Positions 1 to 8,369 of a stretch of DNA of 64,000 bases are shown in pieces. The DNA comes from JAUXJB01 sp965226855 (lineage in GTDB: Bacteria > Myxococcota_A > UBA9160 > SZUA-336): the NCBI GenBank assembly GCA_965226855.1, contig CBDDEE010000030.1, positions 62,001 through 126,000 on the forward strand. The letters are read 5' to 3'. Every line of letters begins with the position of its first letter. The stretch's first letter is position 1. Both the position numbers and the translations under genes were made by a program. Below the pieces are notes generated by a model. It was not told the DNA's origin. It did no database searches and was given only the letters and a program-made list of their open reading frames with translations.

Positions 1-2038
1 GGAGATGCGAGAGCGCGTATACGCGCTGCTCGACGACGAGACCAGGGGAGTCTGGGTCGCGACCTTCCACTCGACGTGCGTGCGGATCCTGCGCCGTGAC
101 ATCTCGCAGCTCGGCTACGAGTCGAACTTCGCGATCTACGACCAAGCCGATTCGCTACACCTGGTCAAGCGTGTGCTGCGCAGTCTGAAGATCAACGAGA
201 AGGCGTACCCGCCCGCCGGCGTGCGCGCTCAGATCGATCGCCTGAAGAATCGAGGGCTACTGCCCGCCGATCTGGCCGGCCAGGCCGGCTTCGAGGTACA
301 GCAGATCGGAGACATCTACCAGCGCTACCAAACCGAGCTGCGTCGCTCGAACGCCCTCGACTTCGGCGACCTCATCTTGCTGACCACCCGACTCTTCCAG
401 AGCTATCCCGGCGTGCTCGCGGCCTACCAGCGGCGCTGGGGCTACGTGCTGGTCGACGAATACCAGGATACGAATCCAATCCAGTATCAGTTCCTCCGTC
501 TGCTCACCGCGGACCACCGCAACCTCTGCGTGGTCGGGGACGAAGACCAGTCCATCTACGCCTTTCGCCAGGCCGATATCCGCAACATCCTCGACTTCGA
601 GAGGGACTTCCCCGGTGCGGCCGTGGTGCGCCTGGAGCGGAACTATCGCTCGACCCAGGCGATCCTCGATGCCGCCAGCGCCGTGGTGGCGCACAACGTG
701 GACCGCAAGGGGAAAAAACTATACACGGACAGGGCCGGTGGCGAGCCCGTTCGCTTCTACGAGGCGGCGGACGAGCGTGCGGAGGCGGCTTACGTCGTAG
801 GAGACCTGTTGCGCTTGCGCGAGTCTGGAACGCCGCTCCACGACAGTGCGATCTTCTACCGCACACACGCGCAGTCGCGACCACTGGAAGAAGAGCTGCT
901 CAAGTACAACGTTCCCTACGTCGTGGTGGGCGGGACCCGCTTCTACGACCGGGCGGAAGTCAAGGACGCGCTGGCCTACCTGCGCGTGCTCAACAACCCC
1001 GGCGACGCGGAGAGCCTGCTGCGGATCATCAACACTCCGACACGAGGCATCGGGCGCACCACCGTGGAGCGTATCCTGGCCATAGCGCAGGAGACCCAGT
1101 CGAGTGTATGGGAGGCGCTCGAGCAAGCGAACAGCGAGCAGCTCCTGCGCGGCGCGCCAGCCCGCTCCGTGGAACGCTTCCTAACGCTGATCAAAGAGCT
1201 GCGCGCGTACGACCCCGGCGACTCGATCGAGCAGCTCCTCGCCTACGTGCTGGATCGCAGCGGCTACCTGCAGAAGCTCGAGCACGAGGGCACGCTCGAA
1301 GCTGAGGTTCGCGCCGAGAACCTGAAGGAGCTCCTCTCCGCGATCGAGGAGTTCGAGCGCCAGAACCGTGAGGAGCTCGTGGAGGACGAGCTCGGAGAGG
1401 AACGAAGCCTCCTCGATCTCTTCCTGGAGCAGGTAACGCTACTTTCCGAGGCCGACACGCTGGAAGAGGGAGAAGATCGGATCGCGCTCATGACCGTCCA
1501 CGTCGCGAAGGGTCTCGAGTATCCGAACGTGTTCATCGTGGGCATGGAGGAGCATCTCTTCCCCCACTTCGCTTCTCTGGACGACCCAGCGGCCTTGGAG
1601 GAAGAGCGGCGTATCTGTTACGTGGGAATGACGCGCGCCGAGTCGCGGCTGACACTCACCAACGCAGTCATGCGGCGGATGCACGGCTCGATCCGCTACA
1701 ACGAACCCAGTCGCTTCCTGTCCGAGATCCCAGCCGATCTGATCAGTGGGCCGCTCCCCAGAGCAGGCAGTCGGGCGCCGGTGCTGCCGGCTCCGCTGCG
1801 AGAGAGGACTTTGGACGAGCACTCTGGTATCACCGTGGACTACAGTGAGGGCCAGTGGGGGACCGACGAGCTCCCGCCTCTGGAACAGGACATGCGCGTG
1901 GAGCATCCGATCTTCGGTGCTGGCACGATCCAGCGGGTGGAGGGCGCCGGGGAGTCCACAAAGCTCAGGATACGATTTGATCGAGTCGGCATGAAGACCA
2001 TCATGCTCAGGTACGCGCAGCTCCGTCTCGGAGCATGA
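1..2038 (+). CDS. pcrA: UvrD/PcrA-type superfamily 1 DNA helicase, 5' end missing
   Basis: ATP-driven 3'-5' DNA helicase of repair and replication. The frame is open to the left edge, and the first visible ATG (position 5) lies inside the protein, just after the 'NKAA' region of the family, so Walker A (motif I) is outside the window. Visible in order: motif Ia (FHSTCVRILRRD), motif II DEYQDTN (residues 151-157 of the visible part), motif III GDEDQSIYAFR, motif IV RLERNYRST, motif V TVHVAKGLEYPNVF, motif VI YVGMTRAESRL. The C-terminal 45 residues (HPIFGAGTIQRVEG onward) match the Tudor-like domain of PcrA/UvrD. Motif III continues as FRQAD where FRGAD is usual. A GNAT gene follows after 19 nt. 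Function is secure; the choice between PcrA and UvrD is not. Confidence 0.93.
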   Translation, partial: EMRERVYALLDDETRGVWVATFHSTCVRILRRDISQLGYESNFAIYDQADSLHLVKRVLRSLKINEKAYPPAGVRAQIDRLKNRGLLPADLAGQAGFEVQQIGDIYQRYQTELRRSNALDFGDLILLTTRLFQSYPGVLAAYQRRWGYVLVDEYQDTNPIQYQFLRLLTADHRNLCVVGDEDQSIYAFRQADIRNILDFERDFPGAAVVRLERNYRSTQAILDAASAVVAHNVDRKGKKLYTDRAGGEPVRFYEAADERAEAAYVVGDLLRLRESGTPLHDSAIFYRTHAQSRPLEEELLKYNVPYVVVGGTRFYDRAEVKDALAYLRVLNNPGDAESLLRIINTPTRGIGRTTVERILAIAQETQSSVWEALEQANSEQLLRGAPARSVERFLTLIKELRAYDPGDSIEQLLAYVLDRSGYLQKLEHEGTLEAEVRAENLKELLSAIEEFERQNREELVEDELGEERSLLDLFLEQVTLLSEADTLEEGEDRIALMTVHVAKGLEYPNVFIVGMEEHLFPHFASLDDPAALEEERRICYVGMTRAESRLTLTNAVMRRMHGSIRYNEPSRFLSEIPADLISGPLPRAGSRAPVLPAPLRERTLDEHSGITVDYSEGQWGTDELPPLEQDMRVEHPIFGAGTIQRVEGAGESTKLRIRFDRVGMKTIMLRYAQLRLGA

Positions 2039-2057
2039 ACGAGGCGAGTGGAACGGA

Positions 2058-2651
2058 TTGAGGGTTTCCGTCGTCGATGAAGCGGCCGTTGGCGAGCTCG
2101 TTACTCGCCGTCTCAGGCTTCGCGCGCCCAGGCGTACAGATGTTGGCGCGCTGCACGAGGGCATCGTGGAAACGTTGCCGGAGCTCGTGAAGTGGCTGCC
2201 CTGGGCGCACGACGGCCACCGACGTGCAGACACACGTAGCTATCTGCGCGGGGCACGAGCGGCGCTGGCCCGGCAGGGAGCCTACGAGTTCATCATCGAG
2301 GACGTGCACAAGGGAGACCTGCTCGGCATCACCAGCCTGCACCGAATCGACTGGATCCGGCGCTCCGCCGGGGTGGGCTACTGGATCCGCCGGTCCAGCT
2401 GGGGAAAGGGAATCGCCACCGAGGCCGTCGGCGCCCTGGTCGAGCGTGGCTTCCACGTCTACCACCTTCACCGGCTCGAAGCGCACGTCGCGCTGGAGAA
2501 CCATGCCAGCCAACGGGTGCTCGACAAGCTCGGCTTCGAACGAGAGGGCATTGCGCGCGAGGTCGAGTTCGTCAACGGTCGCTACCTGGACCACATCCAG
2601 TACAGCCTGCTGCGGCCGAAGCGCCTGACCCGAAACGGAGAGCTGGCATGA
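2058..2651 (+). CDS. GNAT family N-acetyltransferase (RimJ/RimL-like)
   Basis: Acetyl-CoA-dependent N-acetyltransferase related to those that modify ribosomal-protein N-termini. The acetyl-CoA-binding motif A is SSWGKGIATEAVGAL, followed by the conserved block ENHASQRVLDKLGFEREG and a typical end (YLDHIQYSLL). At 197 residues it has the usual length of the RimJ/RimL group. The start used is TTG at 2058; no ATG fits better. Its stop overlaps the PP2C start by 4 nt (ATGA, 2648-2651), so the two genes are translationally coupled. The substrate cannot be told from sequence; antibiotic or metabolite acetylation is an alternative. Confidence 0.85.
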   Translation: MRVSVVDEAAVGELVTRRLRLRAPRRTDVGALHEGIVETLPELVKWLPWAHDGHRRADTRSYLRGARAALARQGAYEFIIEDVHKGDLLGITSLHRIDWIRRSAGVGYWIRRSSWGKGIATEAVGALVERGFHVYHLHRLEAHVALENHASQRVLDKLGFEREGIAREVEFVNGRYLDHIQYSLLRPKRLTRNGELA

Positions 2652-3367
2652 GCGTTCCCTACGCACTGCTGTCCGATACAGGGATCCAGCGTGACAACAA
2701 CGAGGACGCAGTGCACGCGATCGCAGAGCTCGATCTGTTCGTGATCGCCGACGGGATGGGCGGCCACGCAGCCGGCGAGGTCGCCAGCGCCGTGGCCGTC
2801 GAGACTGTGGTCTCCGTTTACCGCAGCCGTCCGCGAGCCCGCCGCATCCGGGACGAGGGCACCACTCTCTGTCAGGCGGTCCTCGAGGCGAACGAGGCGG
2901 TGAATCGCGCCGCATCGGAACGAGATCTGCGAGGCATGGGCACGACGCTCACCGTGCTCAAGTTCCGCGGTCGGACCGCGGTGATCTCGCATGTCGGCGA
3001 CACACGAGCCTACCAGCTCAAGAACGGGAACCTGAAGCAGCTCACGACCGACCACACGCTCGTGGCAATCCTGCAGAAGAGCGGCGTGATCACTGAGACG
3101 GAGGCCTGGCAGCACCCGGATCGAAACGTCATCACCCGCGCGGTCGGCGTGCAGGGCTCGGTCGAGCCGGAGCTGCTGCAGGTGCGAGTCGCGCGCGGCT
3201 CGCGCCTCCTGCTCTCCACGGACGGACTGCACGACCTGGTGCCCGCCTCGGAGATCGCCGAACTCGCCTCGGAGCCCGATCTCGAGGCCGCCATCAACAA
3301 GCTCATCGCCCGCGCCAACGAGCTAGGCAGCCCCGACAACGTCACCGCGATCCTCTTACAGGTCTAA
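2648..3367 (+). CDS. PP2C-type serine/threonine protein phosphatase (PrpC/Stp1-like)
   Basis: Metal-dependent phosphatase that removes phosphate from Ser/Thr in cytoplasmic proteins, usually opposing Hanks-type kinases. All PP2C signatures are present: RDNNED (residues 15-20), ADGMGGHAAGE with metal ligand Asp35, GTTLTVL, SHVGDTRAY, TTDHTLV, LLSTDGLHD and the C-terminal GSPDNVTAILL. The 239-residue length fits a bare catalytic domain with no membrane or sensor part. It is coupled to the upstream GNAT gene. No kinase gene is adjacent; the only kinase-like protein in the window (54127-55368) looks catalytically altered. Confidence 0.95.
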   Translation: MSVPYALLSDTGIQRDNNEDAVHAIAELDLFVIADGMGGHAAGEVASAVAVETVVSVYRSRPRARRIRDEGTTLCQAVLEANEAVNRAASERDLRGMGTTLTVLKFRGRTAVISHVGDTRAYQLKNGNLKQLTTDHTLVAILQKSGVITETEAWQHPDRNVITRAVGVQGSVEPELLQVRVARGSRLLLSTDGLHDLVPASEIAELASEPDLEAAINKLIARANELGSPDNVTAILLQV

Positions 3368-3390
3368 CGGGAACGGAACGTATTGGGCGG

Positions 3391-3468
3391 AACTTGGGGA
3401 CAGTCCTTAATCGGAACTAACTCCTCGGACCGGACCAAGAAGTTCTAATTGAGGACCGTCCCCAAGTT
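3391..3468. repeat. R1 dispersed inverted repeat, complete copy
   Basis: Two 28-nt arms (3391-3418 and 3441-3468) are reverse complements with 3 mismatches, separated by 22 nt. Outer arm ends read AACTTGGGGAC and GTCCCCAAGTT. The element fills the gap between the convergent PP2C and hpt genes. Related copies occur at 16958-16985 and 33966-34022. Size, imperfect palindrome and extragenic position resemble REP sequences mobilised by RAYT (IS200-like Y1) transposases; no such transposase is in the window. Confidence 0.85.
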
Positions 3469-3479
3469 ATGCCCGAGTG

Positions 3480-4025
3480 CTAGAACTCGACGATCGCCAG
3501 ATGGTCGAGGTCGCGGTAGTTCTCGTCGAGGTCCATTCCGTAGCCGACGACCCAGCCGTCGGGGACCTCGAAGCCGACGTAGTCGAGCTGCAGGGCGGTG
3601 CTGCGACGCGATAGTTTGTTGACGAGGACGGCGACTCGCACGGATGTCGGGGCGCCGGAGCGCACCAGCTCCATCACCGCTGCGAGCGTGCGGCCCTCGT
3701 CGGCGATGTCATCGGTGACGATGACGTCGCGGCCTCGGAACACCTCGGGATCCAGGTGCTCGACCTCTACCTCCTCGAGCCGGGTCCCAACCGTGCGCCG
3801 CGCTCGCACGACGCGCAGCTCCGGCACCAGTCCGCGCCGCTTCAGACAGTCGGCCAGGCTGGTGGCAAAACGGATCGCTCCCTCGGCGATCACGACCAGG
3901 AGCGGAGCTCTCTCGAGATCAGCGTAGTCGGCTTCCACTGCGGCGCTGATCGATTCGATCCGCTCGCGAACGTGGTGCGCAGAGTAGATCTCTCGCAGCT
4001 TGGGCTCGCCTCCGGCTCCCCCCAT
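3480..4025 (-). CDS. hpt: Hypoxanthine(-guanine) phosphoribosyltransferase
   Basis: Purine salvage enzyme that joins hypoxanthine or guanine to PRPP, giving IMP or GMP. The PRPP-binding signature DVIVTDDIADEGRTL spans residues 100-114 with the paired acidic residues D105-D106, and the family end DENYRDLDHLAIVEF (hydrophobic-D-E-x-Y-R) is intact. Length 181 residues is normal. The N-terminal pyrophosphate-loop region reads VVIAEGAIRFATSLAD, where the family usually has a KGG-like stretch, so base specificity may differ. The gene is divergent from the Nudix hydrolase and convergent with the PP2C gene across R1. Confidence 0.85.
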   Translation of the reverse strand: MGGAGGEPKLREIYSAHHVRERIESISAAVEADYADLERAPLLVVIAEGAIRFATSLADCLKRRGLVPELRVVRARRTVGTRLEEVEVEHLDPEVFRGRDVIVTDDIADEGRTLAAVMELVRSGAPTSVRVAVLVNKLSRRSTALQLDYVGFEVPDGWVVGYGMDLDENYRDLDHLAIVEF

Positions 4026-4072
4026 CCATAAATTCTATCAGGGAATGCGTAGGATGGCGGTGAAGGAGCACC

Positions 4073-4879
4073 ATGCCCGCAACGCCGGTTCCCGCTGCCA
4101 CCGTGATCCTGTTCCGCGACGGACCAGTTTCGCCCGAGGTGCTGATGCTCGAGCGCCATTCCAGGAGCGTGTTTCTGCCCGACATGTACGTCTTTCCCGG
4201 CGGCCGCGTGGAAGATCAGGATCACGAGCTTGCCGAGCACGTGAGCGGGCTCAGCGCCGAGCAGGCCAGCGCTGCGCTGCCGACGATCGACGAGAAGCTG
4301 GCGCTCGGCTTCTTCGTAGCCGCCATCCGCGAGACCTTCGAGGAGTCCGGCATCCTGCTCGCCCGCAGGCACGGCGCCTCCGAGCTGATCGACGCAGCCG
4401 GCGCGACGGCGCTGGCGCGGCACCGACTCGAGGTGCAGGGTGGAGCGCTACCCTTCCGCGAGCTGATCGCGGTGGAACGCCTCGACCTCGCGGCCGACTT
4501 GCTCGCGGCGCACGCACACTGGATCACGCCCGAGAACGTGCCCCGTCGCTTCGACACGATCTTCTTCTCGACACTGACGCCGCGTGGGCAGCTCGCGGTC
4601 CACGACGGGATCGAGTCCACGAACCACGTCTGGACACGCCCGGAGGATGCGCTCGAGAGTTCCAAGCGCGGAGAGCTCCAGCTCATCTTTCCCACAGCTC
4701 GCAACCTGGAGACGCTCGCAGGCTTCGAGAGCTCGGAGGCCGCGCTCGCCGCCTCGCGTCGACGCCCGGTCGTCCCGGTCCTCCCCGTCATCAAGCAGGT
4801 CGACGGCAAGCCCCAGCTCGCCATCCGCGAAGACGCCGGGTATGCCGTCACGACTGAACCTATTCCTGACCGGCGCTAG
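4073..4879 (+). CDS. Nudix hydrolase with split Nudix box
   Basis: Hydrolase of nucleoside-diphosphate-linked compounds. The Nudix signature is interrupted: the Gly-Gly part is PGGRVED (residues 42-48) and the catalytic helix RETFEESGI follows at 86-94, an insertion of about 35 residues. This architecture and the 268-residue length resemble the NUDT19/CoA-diphosphatase-like group rather than MutT. ATG at 4073 has a strong ribosome site (GAAGGAG) a few bases upstream. It is followed after 40 nt by an NAD-binding reductase gene. CoA or acyl-CoA hydrolysis is the best guess, from architecture only. Confidence 0.85.
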   Translation: MPATPVPAATVILFRDGPVSPEVLMLERHSRSVFLPDMYVFPGGRVEDQDHELAEHVSGLSAEQASAALPTIDEKLALGFFVAAIRETFEESGILLARRHGASELIDAAGATALARHRLEVQGGALPFRELIAVERLDLAADLLAAHAHWITPENVPRRFDTIFFSTLTPRGQLAVHDGIESTNHVWTRPEDALESSKRGELQLIFPTARNLETLAGFESSEAALAASRRRPVVPVLPVIKQVDGKPQLAIREDAGYAVTTEPIPDRR

Positions 4880-4919
4880 GTCCGCGCCGGTTCAGACAAG
4901 ACGAGCTATTCTATCAGGC

Positions 4920-5876
4920 ATGCCAGAGGTGGTCGTGCTCGGGGGGTACGGACATCTGGGTCGGCGTTGTGTGCGCGAGCTCGTGCAGCGAACTGGCGCG
5001 CACCTCGTCGTCGCGGGGCGCAACGTTCAGCGCGCGGATGCGGTAGCGGTGGGCTTCGGGGAGCGGCTCCGCAGCGCCTACTGCGACGCCTCCGACATGC
5101 GCACGCTACGCCGAACCATCGAGGGAGCAGCTGCGGTCGTCGCGTGCTGCGGAGGCGAGCTCACGTCGGCGATCTCCGCGGCCCTCTCCACTCGAGTGCC
5201 CTTCGTCGGCCTGAGCGCGCTTCCCCTCGACGAGCGATCGCGTGATGTCCTCGCCGAGACCGCCTGGAAAGCGCAGGTACCCGTAGTGCTTCAGGCCGGC
5301 GCCGTGCCCGGTTTGCCCGGGGTGCTTGCCGAGAGCCTGGTGCGCCGCTTTAGCTCCATTCGCGAGCTGCGCATCGCGTCGACCGGTCCGTGGCAGCAGA
5401 CGGAGACCACCCGCAGCGCTGCGCGCAGAGGACGAGCGACGACCCCGCGCGCGTTACCTGTTCGCTTTCGTTTCCCGCCGCCGCTGGGGCGGCGGTGGCT
5501 GGGCGTCTCCGAGAGCCTCGATCTGGAGGGCTTCGCCGCAGCCCACTGCGTGGAGCGTCTGGTCTACCTGGAGCCGTACCCTTGGCTCCCAGCCCGTCTC
5601 CTCGAGCTCATTACCGGCACGAAGACCCGCGGTCCCTTTGTCGTCAGTGCCGAGGCCCGGGTCGACGCGGGCAACCACGAGCCGGAGGCCAGGATCGACG
5701 TCAGCTGCAGCGACGCGCCTGCTGCGGCGTCCGCCGTCGCGGGCTCGCTCGTCCAGGCGATCCTCGCACGGGAGCTTCCCGCCGGGCTACTGACACCCCG
5801 GGAAGCGCTCCCGCCCGCCCGGATCCTACGCGACCTGGAGAAGAGCGGCGCTCGTGTCTCTTCCTCGGGCGCTTGA
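4920..5876 (+). CDS. Saccharopine-dehydrogenase-like NAD(P)-binding protein
   Basis: Starts with a Rossmann fold: VVVLGGYGHLGRRCVREL carries the GxGxxG nucleotide loop, followed by the acidic/basic strand end HLVVAGRN. The remainder (VPFVGLSALPLDERSRDVLAE, QAGAVPGLPGVLAESLVRRF) follows the arrangement of saccharopine dehydrogenase-type reductases. Start ATG 4920 is chosen because it places the Rossmann strand at the N-terminus; the frame stays open further upstream through the Nudix gene but that part is non-coding in character. Length 318 residues. It overlaps or abuts the downstream rlu gene. Substrate unknown. Confidence 0.75.
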   Translation: MPEVVVLGGYGHLGRRCVRELVQRTGAHLVVAGRNVQRADAVAVGFGERLRSAYCDASDMRTLRRTIEGAAAVVACCGGELTSAISAALSTRVPFVGLSALPLDERSRDVLAETAWKAQVPVVLQAGAVPGLPGVLAESLVRRFSSIRELRIASTGPWQQTETTRSAARRGRATTPRALPVRFRFPPPLGRRWLGVSESLDLEGFAAAHCVERLVYLEPYPWLPARLLELITGTKTRGPFVVSAEARVDAGNHEPEARIDVSCSDAPAAASAVAGSLVQAILARELPAGLLTPREALPPARILRDLEKSGARVSSSGA

Positions 5877-5895
5877 CCGCCCTAGCCAGATCGCA

Positions 5896-6753
5896 ATGAC
5901 GGGCCGCTCGATCACGGTGAGCGAAGCAGAGGTCGGTCGGCGCCTCGACGTGGTCGTCGCGAACGAGCTCGGCATCAGTCGGGGCTACGTGAGGCGCCTC
6001 ATCGGTCACGGGCTCGTCTTGCTCGCCGGTCAGCCAGCCAGAAAAGGCGCGCTGCTGCGCCACGGCGACCTTGTGGAGCTCCTCGAGTTCCGTCACCCCA
6101 GCGAGGGACCCGCACCCAACTCCGATCTCCCGGTGTCGGTGCTGCGTGAGGATCTGGGGCTGGTCGCCGTCGACAAGCCCGCGGGAACGCCGACGCACCC
6201 GCTCGACTACCAGGAGAAGACGAGCCTGCTGAACGGCCTACTGGCGCGCTATCCCGGGCTGGCTGGGGTGGGCGAGGGCGGCCTGCTCTCGGGCGTCGTT
6301 CACCGCCTGGATGTCCTCACCTCGGGAGTACAGCTCTTCGCGACCGAGACGGAAGCCTGGCGGCGGGCGCGGCGCGCGTTCTCCGAACGCTCGGCAGAGA
6401 AGCGCTACGTGGCACGTGTACATGGTCGGCTCGACGCCACGAGCACCGTCGTACTGCACCTCGAGAACCGCGGCGACCACACGCGCGTCGTCTCCGCGGG
6501 TGGAAGGGAAGCGATCACACAGCTCGCTCCGCTCGAGCCCGGAGCGAGGACCAGCCTCGTCGAGCTGCGACCGATCACCGGCTTGCGCCACCAGCTCCGG
6601 GCCTCGCTGGCTCACCTGGGCCACCCGGTGGTTGGCGACACTCTCTACGGATCCAGCGTCGAGCTATCCCGCCATCTGCTCCACGCCCACTCGATCCGGA
6701 TTGGAGACTTCGCCGCCACCTCACCGGTCCCGGAGGAGTTCGAGGTCAGTTAG
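5896..6753 (+). CDS. RluA-family RNA pseudouridine synthase with S4 domain
   Basis: Isomerises uridine to pseudouridine in rRNA or tRNA. Residues 10-60 form an S4 RNA-binding domain (RRLDVVVANELGISRGYVRRLI). The catalytic motif HRLDVLTSG lies at residues 136-144 with nucleophile Asp139; LVAVDKPAGTPTHP and the C-terminal GLRHQLRASLAHLGHPVVGDTLYG are also family blocks. ATG 5896 is preferred over a GTG at 5854, which would overlap the preceding gene by 23 nt. Length 285 residues. Stop is 2 nt from the stop of the convergent nrsF-like gene. Which RNA position is modified cannot be told. Confidence 0.9.
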   Translation: MTGRSITVSEAEVGRRLDVVVANELGISRGYVRRLIGHGLVLLAGQPARKGALLRHGDLVELLEFRHPSEGPAPNSDLPVSVLREDLGLVAVDKPAGTPTHPLDYQEKTSLLNGLLARYPGLAGVGEGGLLSGVVHRLDVLTSGVQLFATETEAWRRARRAFSERSAEKRYVARVHGRLDATSTVVLHLENRGDHTRVVSAGGREAITQLAPLEPGARTSLVELRPITGLRHQLRASLAHLGHPVVGDTLYGSSVELSRHLLHAHSIRIGDFAATSPVPEEFEVS

Positions 6754-6755
6754 AG

Positions 6756-7430
6756 CTAGACGGGTCGACGCTCGGAGAGCCTGAGCCGATGCTGGTAGAG
6801 GAGGCGCAGGCCCAGGAAGAGGAGCAAGCCACCGCTGAGAGGCGCCAACGAGTGAGCCACGAGAGCGTGTAACGGACCCTGAAAGTTGCAGGCTACTCGG
6901 ACCGGTACCGCTCCCAGTGCCAGTGCTCCAAGGGCTCCGAAGCCGAGCGTCCAGGCAGGGCGGAAGGGCCCGGCGCGAGCTGCGAAGCGCAGCAGAATCG
7001 CCGCGGGGAAGATGGCGAGCAAGGCCGCTACCAGGGTGCAGACTCCCGCACCCGCGAACCAGACGGCTTCGATCCTCTCCGGCCCGGCCCCTCGCAGGGC
7101 GGGAGCCGACGCTGCCGCGAGCGCACCACCCAGCACCAGAATCGCGAGCCCCGCGCGCTCCGCCTGCTGCCTTCCCGGGATGGATGAGGAAAGCGCGAGG
7201 GCGAGCCCGCCACCCGCAAGCAGCAGCAGAGCGGCCAGTGTCCACAGCTCGGCGACTGTCTGGCTCTCGACCGGGGTTCCGAGCACGAGGGGAATTCCGA
7301 GGAAAAGGCTCGCGTTCAGGAGCGCAGCTCCCAGGATCGCGGCTCCGACCGTCCGCAGCCTGGAGAGCCGCTCCACCGGCTGGAGCTCGCTCGTGAGCTC
7401 CTGGATGAGGGCTTCGTGCCGGTCGTTCAT
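6756..7430 (-). CDS. NrsF/DUF1109-like anti-sigma membrane protein
   Basis: Integral membrane protein of 224 residues with a charged N-terminal cytoplasmic segment (about 40 residues) and roughly six hydrophobic helices. The near C-terminal stretch CNFQGPLHALVAHSLAPL matches the conserved Cys/His-bearing block of DUF1109, the family of Caulobacter NrsF, which holds its sigma factor at the membrane. It directly follows an ECF sigma gene with a 4-nt overlap (7427-7430), the expected arrangement. Start ATG 7430 excludes a long non-coding upstream extension of the frame. The inducing signal is not evident; NrsF in Caulobacter is linked to redox and metal stress. Confidence 0.75.
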   Translation of the reverse strand: MNDRHEALIQELTSELQPVERLSRLRTVGAAILGAALLNASLFLGIPLVLGTPVESQTVAELWTLAALLLLAGGGLALALSSSIPGRQQAERAGLAILVLGGALAAASAPALRGAGPERIEAVWFAGAGVCTLVAALLAIFPAAILLRFAARAGPFRPAWTLGFGALGALALGAVPVRVACNFQGPLHALVAHSLAPLSGGLLLFLGLRLLYQHRLRLSERRPV

Positions 7431-7996
7431 TTGCCCGGTCCCGAGAGCAGGGCGCGCAAAGCACGGTAGCCCCGATGGGCGCGCACCTTCAGCGCTCCCG
7501 GCGTGATTCCGACCTGCTTGGCCACCTCTGCTACCGAGAGCTCGTGAACGTGGATCAGCTCGACGGCCTGCTTCTGGCCGGCCGGAAGGGACTCGAGGGC
7601 TCTGCGAAGCGGGCCGGACAGCCCCTGCGCCGGCGCGGGGGGCGCCGTGTCCGGGAGCTCCTCGAGCTCGGAGAGGGGGTGCTCGCGGCGCACGCGCACG
7701 CTCCGGCGCCGCTGGGAGTCCACAACCGCGTTGCGCGCGATCGCACGCATCCAGGGTCCGAAGGGTCGCCCCGGCTGATAGGTGTGTCGAGCGCGATGGA
7801 TGGAGAGGAGCACGTTCTGGACCACATCCTCCACGCCCGCGGGCTCCCCGAGACGGACCGAAACCAGCCGACGAAGGACGGGGAGGATGGCGAGCAGCAG
7901 ACGCTCGTAAGCGACTCGGTCTCCGCTCTGGGCCGCCTCCATGAGCCCACACCATTGGGACTCCGGAGCACTGCGGCTCTCCCCGCTGTCATCCAT
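7427..7996 (-). CDS. ECF RNA polymerase sigma factor
   Basis: Alternative sigma factor of the sigma-70 ECF type, 189 residues. Region 2 (about 25-100) contains GDRVAYERLLLAIL, EDVVQNVLLSIHRAR and FGPWMRAIARNAVVD; region 4 (about 130-182) contains LESLPAGQKQAVELI and the helix-turn-helix SVAEVAKQVGITPGALKVRAHR. No region 1 or 3 is present. It forms an operon with the nrsF-like gene, which very likely encodes its anti-sigma factor. Two inverted repeats lie upstream (8015-8039 and 8058-8075), within the expected promoter/leader region. Confidence 0.92.
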   Translation of the reverse strand: MDDSGESRSAPESQWCGLMEAAQSGDRVAYERLLLAILPVLRRLVSVRLGEPAGVEDVVQNVLLSIHRARHTYQPGRPFGPWMRAIARNAVVDSQRRRSVRVRREHPLSELEELPDTAPPAPAQGLSGPLRRALESLPAGQKQAVELIHVHELSVAEVAKQVGITPGALKVRAHRGYRALRALLSGPGK

Positions 7997-8014
7997 ACGC
8001 TCGTGCCTCGCTCT

Positions 8015-8075
8015 CGGTTACCTCAGCTCGCCGTAACCGCGCAGCACGGCGAATCGTACCCCTTGATACAGGGGT
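8015..8075. promoter_or_regulatory. Two inverted repeats upstream of the ECF sigma operon
   Basis: CGGTTAC and GTAACCG (8015-8021, 8033-8039) are exact inverted repeats with an 11-nt gap, 19 nt upstream of the sigma start. ACCCCT and AGGGGT (8058-8063, 8070-8075) form a second. They could be operators or leader hairpins; no -35/-10 pair is clear enough to report. Confidence 0.4.
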
Positions 8076-8277
8076 CCGTACACAGTCCATGATGACGAGA
8101 GAGCAGCTCCAGTTTCGCACGAAAAGAAGCCGCGAGGCGCTCCCGTCGACGCGTGAAACGGCCTCAACCCCTCTCCCGGTCCGTTTGGTGCTCGAACCTC
8201 GCAAGGCCGCGCAATTCCGCACGGTTCCTGCATTCCCTGTAATCCCTGCGCAATAGAGCAGCGCTCGCCCGTGGGAG

Positions 8278-8314
8278 AGCCGGCGGACCCCCCGGGGCCC
8301 GCCGGCTTTTTTCT
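8278..8314 (+). terminator. Intrinsic terminator without an upstream plus-strand gene
   Basis: AGCCGGCGG (8278-8286) pairs perfectly with CCGCCGGCT (8299-8307), a 9-bp GC stem, followed by six T residues (8307-8312). The polarity is plus strand only. The nearest plus-strand gene upstream ends at 6753, beyond the oppositely oriented sigma operon. Confidence 0.75.
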
Positions 8315-8369
8315 TAGGCGGGCGCCTGGAACGCTGGAGAGTGTGGCGTCCGGGGCTACGCCCCGGCTC

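Larger units (their letters stand above)
7997..8369. other. Intergenic region with inverted repeats and an orphan terminator
   Basis: No coding sequence is supported here. Contents: inverted repeat CGGTTAC-N11-GTAACCG (8015-8039) and hairpin ACCCCT-N6-AGGGGT (8058-8075), both upstream of the sigma gene; a strong intrinsic terminator on the plus strand at 8278-8314; and a short stem (CCGGGGC-N3-GCCCCGG, 8351-8367) after the histone gene stop. No plus-strand gene precedes the terminator, so a small RNA may end there. Confidence 0.6.

Noticed and set aside
4027..4918. TTCTATCAGG word shared upstream of the Nudix and reductase genes
   Set aside because: Two copies of a 10-mer with no clear promoter spacing; too weak to call a regulatory site.
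8100..8314. 6S RNA or SRP RNA ahead of the orphan terminator
   Set aside because: Neither the SRP GGAAGGAAGCAGCC-type loop nor convincing 6S closing stems were found, so only an unnamed candidate small RNA is reported.
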